From: an uncultured Brachyspira sp. | GTDB lineage: Bacteria > Spirochaetota > Brachyspiria > Brachyspirales > Brachyspiraceae | Assembly: GCF_934747485.1 (NCBI RefSeq) | Contig: NZ_CAKVGN010000089.1 | Coordinates: 1-10,185 of the forward strand | Direction: 5' to 3' | DNA length: 10,185 nucleotides | In this document: positions 6,406 through 10,185 of the stretch, in pieces | Numbering within the stretch: the first letter of the stretch is position 1 | How the letters are laid out: the number at the start of each line of letters is the position of its first letter | Translations under genes and position numbers: made by a program | The notes under the pieces: generated by a model | Database searches by the model: none | The model's input: the letters and a program-made list of their open reading frames with translations, nothing else | Told to the model about the DNA's origin: nothing

Positions 6406-6435
6406 TTGATTAGAATAGTTAATAAATCATAATAA
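6406..6435 (+). promoter_or_regulatory. Possible promoter of the BFD-type gene
   Basis: TTGATT (6406-6411) and TAATAA (6430-6435) are separated by 18 bases, giving a predicted start about 10 bases before the ATG. Both elements are imperfect, and the background is so A/T-rich that chance matches are likely. Confidence 0.35.
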
Positions 6436-6451
6436 ATATAAGAGCTGTGTA

Positions 6452-6637
6452 ATGATAAAAGAATACAACAAATATATATGTAAATGTAAAGAATTATCAA
6501 TTGAAGAGATAGAAACATTAAAAAAAGAATACGGATTAAAAACATTAAGAGATATAGTAAAAAAGACAAAAGCAGGCACAGCTTGCGGAGGATGCAGGAA
6601 CAGATTAAAGGAGCTATTTAAAGATAATTTAAGATAA
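6452..6637 (+). CDS. BFD-type [2Fe-2S]-binding protein (bacterioferritin-associated ferredoxin-like)
   Basis: This 61-residue protein has the four-cysteine pattern of the BFD-like [2Fe-2S] domain: C10-x-C12 (ICKC) and C45-x2-C48 (ACGGC), with helices between and after. In known proteins this domain transfers electrons, for example to release iron from bacterioferritin, or sits inside nitrite reductases and NifU-type proteins. Here it stands alone, and no bacterioferritin or partner reductase is visible, so the partner is unknown. The ATG at 6452 has only a weak ribosome site (AGAG near 6441-6444). It is transcribed divergently from the regulator operon across 174 bp. It converges on dapF with five bases between stops and no hairpin terminator, so the two transcripts probably overlap. 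Confidence 0.88.
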   Translation: MIKEYNKYICKCKELSIEEIETLKKEYGLKTLRDIVKKTKAGTACGGCRNRLKELFKDNLR

Positions 6638-6642
6638 AAATA

Positions 6643-7482
6643 TTATAATTCTACATATCCTCTGTATGCATATCTTGCTTCACCTTTCATAAATACTGTG
6701 TTATCTTTATAAGTTAATATCAAATCGCCGCCCAATAGGTGATTGAGTATAATATTATCAGTTCTTTTGCTTATAAATCCAGCCACACAAACAGCAGAAG
6801 CACCCGTACCGCATGCTAAAGTCTCAGCACTTCCCCTCTCCCAAGTTCTCTGTATAACCTCACCTCTATTAATAACCTGCACAAACTCTACATTTGTTCT
6901 GTTTGGAAATATTGAATTATTTTCTATAAAGCTTCCAATATCATCAATTTTCATATTTTTAACATCATCTACAAATATAACACAATGAGGATTACCCATA
7001 GATACACAAGTAAAATAATAAGTTTTTCCATTAAAATTAATAGGCTCATCTATAATTGGAGTTTTATCTATAGTAGTTGGTATTTTTAAGCCTTCAAGTA
7101 TAGGAGAGTCCATATTAATTTCAACACTATCAACCTTATCATTATTTATAAATAAATTAGCCTCAAGCACTCCCCTTAATGTCTCTATTTTCATTGGGTT
7201 ATTTTTTGATATGCCATTATCATAAGCATATTTTGCCACACACCTTATACCATTTCCGCACATTTCAGATTCAGAACCATCATAATTAAACATTCTCATA
7301 GTTACATCTGCTATATTGCTCGGCATTATTAAAACAATACCATCAGCACCAATAGAATAATGCCTATGACTTAAAATTGGAGAATATTTTTTAGCATCTT
7401 CAACAGTAAAACTCTCTTTAAAACAATCTATATATATATAATCATTTCCTATGCCATGCATTTTAGTAAAATTTAAAGTCAT
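6643..7482 (-). CDS. dapF: Diaminopimelate epimerase DapF
   Basis: DapF interconverts LL- and meso-diaminopimelate without a cofactor in the cytoplasm, supplying lysine synthesis and peptidoglycan cross-links. The 279 residues are full length for the family. The two catalytic cysteines are visible: C75 in NYDGSESEMCGNGIRC and C224 in ERGSAETLACGTGASAV. GNPH at 163-166 and the N-terminal FTKMHGIGND are also characteristic. The ATG is supported by GGAG (7490-7493) seven bases upstream. No other lysine-pathway genes are adjacent. A promoter at 7579-7606 suggests independent transcription. Confidence 0.97.
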   Translation of the reverse strand: MTLNFTKMHGIGNDYIYIDCFKESFTVEDAKKYSPILSHRHYSIGADGIVLIMPSNIADVTMRMFNYDGSESEMCGNGIRCVAKYAYDNGISKNNPMKIETLRGVLEANLFINNDKVDSVEINMDSPILEGLKIPTTIDKTPIIDEPINFNGKTYYFTCVSMGNPHCVIFVDDVKNMKIDDIGSFIENNSIFPNRTNVEFVQVINRGEVIQRTWERGSAETLACGTGASAVCVAGFISKRTDNIILNHLLGGDLILTYKDNTVFMKGEARYAYRGYVEL

Positions 7483-7578
7483 AACAATACTCCAAAAAGC
7501 ATTAAAAGATATTTGGCTTTATAGTAAAAAATTTTGCATTTTATTTCAGTTTTTATATTTTTATTGTTTTAGGCTATT

Positions 7579-7606
7579 AGTATACAAACATCTACTTATT
7601 TTGCAA
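7579..7606 (-). promoter_or_regulatory. Probable sigma-70-type promoter of dapF
   Basis: On the minus strand, TTGCAA (7601-7606) and TATACT (7579-7584) are separated by 16 bases. The start near 7572 leaves a leader of about 90 bases, which is A/T-rich with no structure resembling the lysine riboswitch. Confidence 0.5.
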
Positions 7607-7625
7607 CCTAAAAGAATCCTTTAGG
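7607..7625. repeat. Small hairpin upstream of dapF
   Basis: CCTAAA (7607-7612) pairs with TTTAGG (7620-7625) across a seven-base loop. It abuts the dapF minus-35 element. No T-run follows on either strand, so it is unlikely to be the terminator of the glycoside hydrolase gene, for which none was found. The surrounding 7600-7685 is richer in G and C than other gaps here. Confidence 0.4.
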
Positions 7626-7743
7626 CACAACCAAAGATAGCACTTTATATTAACCAACCGAAAAAACTTTAGCGTAAATGCATCAAAAAAGTTGATAACA
7701 TCTATATTTTACAAAAAATAAATGTATTATTAAAAATATACTA

Positions 7744-9969
7744 TTATTTTACTTTAATTTCTATAGTTTTAGTTTTTACTCTGCTGTTTGCAACAGTTAC
7801 TGTTATAGAGCCCTTTTTGTTGTTGGATTTTACCCAGAAAGAGTAATATCCGCCTTCAAGTACAGGGTTATCATTACCTATTAATTGTCCGGAGCCTTTA
7901 ACATCTATTTTTATAGCTTCATTAATGTATGGAAGTCTATTTCCTATAGCATCAACAGCTTTTACTGTTATTCTTGTAGCGTCCCAAGCAGAACCATTAT
8001 TTACAGCATTAATTTCTTTATCATCAGCAATTACTTCCAATTCTTTGAAAGTAGGATTTTTTAAGAAATGTTTCTCTATTACAGCATTGCCGTCAATATA
8101 TCCAACCACTTTAGCATCTTCCCAATTCATAGCACTAACACCAGGAATATTGCTTTCTATTTGCATAATAACAGGAGGATGTTTTAAACCTTGATATCTT
8201 CCAGAAGCAGGATACTCTTTTACTAACAATATATTTTTATAGTAAAGTTCTACATAATCGCAATTTGTAGCAATCATTAAAGGAGATATTCCTCCAATAG
8301 ACCTCTCTCCTCTTGCATATACAGTAATAGGTTCTAATACAACACCATTTTTATTGCTCATCTGTGAAGAATACACATTTGCAGCAAATTTTTTGTTTCT
8401 AAACATATCACAAACGCCATGATAACATATTCTATCTCCCGAACCAAAATCATAATGCGTATGATAATCAAAAGCACACCAGCCAGTAGAACCAGATATA
8501 TGCTCATCTATAGCAACAGCATTAATAACATCAAAATGTCTCTTAGCATGCTCTATTAAACGCTCCTCAGAATCCTGCATCTTCGTAGGGAACATATGAC
8601 CATTATATTCTGTTATCATATAAGGTACATTTTTATCTAATTTTGTTACAAACTTTTGAGCTCTTATAGGGTCATGAACACCATCGCAATTAAAGTCATT
8701 CATAGTGTATACATCTTCTAAAAGCTCACTTCCCATTATATATCTAACACCGCCTGTTTGTCTTGTTTTATCTAATTTATGAGCAACTTTGTTAGTTTCT
8801 TTATAGAAATTATGATTATCCTGACTTTCATTGATTCTCACACCCCATATGATAATAGAAGCATGATGAAAATCTCTCTCTATCATATCTTTAACATTTT
8901 CTATAGCAACTTTCTGCCACTCTTTATCTCCTATATGCTGCCAGCCGGGTATCTCTTCAAAAACCATTAAGCCTATTTCATCGCATCTATTTAAAAAATG
9001 TCTTGAAGCAGGATAATGAGATGAACGAACTATATTAAGTCCTAAATCAAATTTTAATATATCAGCATCTTTTTTCTGCATTCTCTCAGGCATAGCATAA
9101 CCAACATAAGGAAAACTTTGATGCCTATTTAATCCTCTTAATTTTATTCTCTCGCCATTCAAAAAGAAGCCATCTACCCTAAACTCAACATCTCTAAAGC
9201 CAATATTTACAGAAACAGAATCTTCATTAGAAAGTGAAGCCTCTAATCTATAAAGTCTAGGATTATTAATATTCCAAAGCTCTATTCTATCACTGTTAAT
9301 ATATTCTTTGATGTTTATATCAGTAAATAATTCATCTTTTTTTAAAGTAATTTCTTTTTTTATCTCAAATACATTATATTCTCTATTATAAAGATTAATA
9401 GATAAAACTTCTTTAATGTTTTCTTTTTTGCTGTTTCTTATTCTAATTTTTCCATTGATGTTTTGTTTAGCATCTCCTATCACCATAACATTCTCTATAG
9501 AAACTTCATCAACTACAATAATCTGTACTTCTCTATATATACCGCCGTAACATAAATAATCTATTTCATTTCCAAATGGAGGAATATCATTTCTTTCAGT
9601 GCTGTCAACTTTAACTGCTATAATATTATCTCCGTCAATTAAAGAATCTGTAATATCATGAACAAAAGGCAAATATCCTCCCTTATGTTCTCCAAAACTT
9701 TTGCCATTAACAAACACTTCTGCAGCAGCCATTACACCTTCAAAGTTAATTAGAATTCTTTTGTTTAAAAAATCATTTTTACTATAATTAAACACATTTT
9801 GATATCCTGTAACAAGCCAAGTATCTTCTTCATTAAAATAGTGGAGAGGTATTTCTTTTACAGTATGGGGCAAAGTTATAGTTGTTGATTTTATAATGCT
9901 GTTTTTTATATCATCATTCCAGCTTTCTATAAATTTCCAATTAGTATTAAAATCAATTACTTTTCTCAT
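7744..9969 (-). CDS. Glycoside hydrolase family 2 protein (beta-galactosidase-like)
   Basis: This enzyme hydrolyses terminal beta-linked sugars by the retaining mechanism. The 741 residues show, in order, an N-terminal sugar-binding jelly-roll (about 1-155, with GGIYREV at 142-148), an immunoglobulin-like domain (about 157-262), the catalytic barrel (about 263-545, RGLNRHQ at 278-284) and C-terminal beta domains (about 550-640 and 645-741) as in DUF4982-type members. The likely acid/base is E381 (WGVRINES, instead of the commoner WGxGNE) and the nucleophile E454 (MITEYNGHM). There is no signal peptide, so it is probably cytoplasmic and acts on imported oligosaccharides. Family 2 includes galactosidases, glucuronidases and mannosidases, and the substrate cannot be read here. 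At 741 residues it is shorter than E. coli LacZ (over 1,000). GGAG (9979-9982) lies nine bases before the ATG. No transporter is visible within the window. Confidence 0.95.
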   Translation of the reverse strand: MRKVIDFNTNWKFIESWNDDIKNSIIKSTTITLPHTVKEIPLHYFNEEDTWLVTGYQNVFNYSKNDFLNKRILINFEGVMAAAEVFVNGKSFGEHKGGYLPFVHDITDSLIDGDNIIAVKVDSTERNDIPPFGNEIDYLCYGGIYREVQIIVVDEVSIENVMVIGDAKQNINGKIRIRNSKKENIKEVLSINLYNREYNVFEIKKEITLKKDELFTDINIKEYINSDRIELWNINNPRLYRLEASLSNEDSVSVNIGFRDVEFRVDGFFLNGERIKLRGLNRHQSFPYVGYAMPERMQKKDADILKFDLGLNIVRSSHYPASRHFLNRCDEIGLMVFEEIPGWQHIGDKEWQKVAIENVKDMIERDFHHASIIIWGVRINESQDNHNFYKETNKVAHKLDKTRQTGGVRYIMGSELLEDVYTMNDFNCDGVHDPIRAQKFVTKLDKNVPYMITEYNGHMFPTKMQDSEERLIEHAKRHFDVINAVAIDEHISGSTGWCAFDYHTHYDFGSGDRICYHGVCDMFRNKKFAANVYSSQMSNKNGVVLEPITVYARGERSIGGISPLMIATNCDYVELYYKNILLVKEYPASGRYQGLKHPPVIMQIESNIPGVSAMNWEDAKVVGYIDGNAVIEKHFLKNPTFKELEVIADDKEINAVNNGSAWDATRITVKAVDAIGNRLPYINEAIKIDVKGSGQLIGNDNPVLEGGYYSFWVKSNNKKGSITVTVANSRVKTKTIEIKVK

Positions 9970-10066
9970 AATATTTTACTCCAATATGGTGTATAAATTA
10001 TTAAAACATGATTTTTTATTAAAAAAATAAGTAAAAATAATCATAACTTCATTTTAAATATGAATT

Positions 10067-10094
10067 ATTGTATATTTTTTGTATAAAAAAGCAA
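10067..10094 (-). promoter_or_regulatory. Possible promoter of the glycoside hydrolase gene
   Basis: On the minus strand, TTGCTT (10089-10094) and TACAAT (10067-10072) are separated by 16 bases, giving a leader of about 90 bases. A short inverted repeat (TTCAT/ATGAA) lies just downstream, a possible but weak operator. The region is A/T-rich, so confidence is limited. Confidence 0.4.
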
Positions 10095-10101
10095 GCATTC
10101 T

Positions 10102-10185
10102 TTATATTAAAATTTGTTTAGGAGCCATAGATATTGCACGTTTTTTAGTTAAAATAAAGTAGGTATTCCTTATAATATAAATAGC
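10102..10185 (-). CDS. Possible C-terminal end of an upstream gene (partial)
   Basis: On the minus strand a frame is open from the window edge for 27 codons to a TAA at 10102-10104, reading ...ILTKKRAISMAPKQILI. The codons are A/T-ending like the neighbours. It would lie 132 bases upstream of the glycoside hydrolase and in the same direction, possibly in one operon. It is too short to identify, and a chance open frame is possible. Confidence 0.35.
   Translation of the reverse strand, partial: AIYIIRNTYFILTKKRAISMAPKQILI

Noticed and set aside
6378..6569. Minus-strand 63-codon frame over the BFD gene and its upstream region
   Set aside because: It is rich in Leu, Ile and Tyr because it reads A/T-rich DNA, has no supported start, and lies opposite a gene with clear conserved cysteines.
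6743..6988. Plus-strand frame opposite dapF
   Set aside because: It is antisense to highly conserved DapF motifs and has no ribosome site.
7483..7600. Possible lysine riboswitch in the dapF leader
   Set aside because: The leader is A/T-rich and lacks the long paired helices and conserved motifs of the lysine riboswitch.
7681..7705. Possible terminator of the glycoside hydrolase (ATCAA/TTGAT stem)
   Set aside because: It is only a five-base A/T stem with no following T-run, too weak to call.
7925..8194. Plus-strand frame opposite the glycoside hydrolase C-terminal region
   Set aside because: It is a shadow of the real minus-strand gene with no promoter or ribosome site.
8779..8970. Plus-strand frame opposite the glycoside hydrolase catalytic domain
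   Set aside because: It overlaps the acid/base region of the real gene and has no independent support.

Overview
The window is very A+T-rich, and its gene set fits an intestinal spirochete, most likely Brachyspira. Three observations support this: a short (290-residue) FlaB-type periplasmic flagellin, a large ankyrin-repeat protein, and a Cache-type chemoreceptor without a C-terminal tethering peptide. The species cannot be fixed from the sequence alone.

Layout, left to right. (1) Positions 1-205 hold the 3' end of a plus-strand gene, probably an outer-membrane-like protein. It appears to be split by a one-base slip in a T6 run and ends at a bidirectional terminator (212-243). (2) A minus-strand chemoreceptor (271-2085) has a clear promoter. 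Its sensor domain carries the complete residue pattern of the amino-acid-binding dCache family. (3) A minus-strand ankyrin protein of about 19 repeats (2269-4386) has a well-formed promoter, Shine-Dalgarno site and ATG at 4408, but that ATG is one base out of frame with the long reading frame. (4) Plus-strand flaB (4697-5569) has a sigma-28-like promoter and a compact leader whose two GGA sites look like a CsrA target. It ends in a strong bidirectional terminator. (5) A minus-strand operon of two small genes (5670-6277) encodes a 77-residue unknown protein and a Cys-cluster helix-turn-helix protein. A perfect 12-bp-arm palindrome covers its predicted transcription start. (6) Divergent from it is a 61-residue BFD-type [2Fe-2S] protein (6452-6637). 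(7) Minus-strand dapF (6643-7482) follows, 5 bp from the BFD gene and convergent with it. (8) A minus-strand family 2 glycoside hydrolase (7744-9969) comes next. (9) A possible gene end lies on the minus strand at the right edge.

Functionally, the chemoreceptor and flagellin belong to motility and chemotaxis, which in these gut spirochetes drive movement toward nutrients in mucus. dapF supplies meso-diaminopimelate for peptidoglycan and lysine. The glycoside hydrolase has no signal peptide, so it probably acts in the cytoplasm on imported beta-linked sugars. The genes are mostly independent units with their own promoters rather than one pathway. No CRISPR array, tRNA, rRNA or insertion sequence was seen.

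The points most worth a second look are the flaB leader, the ankyrin start, the autoregulated Cys-cluster regulator operon and the amino-acid receptor. None is demonstrably a new system; each is a testable reading of the sequence.
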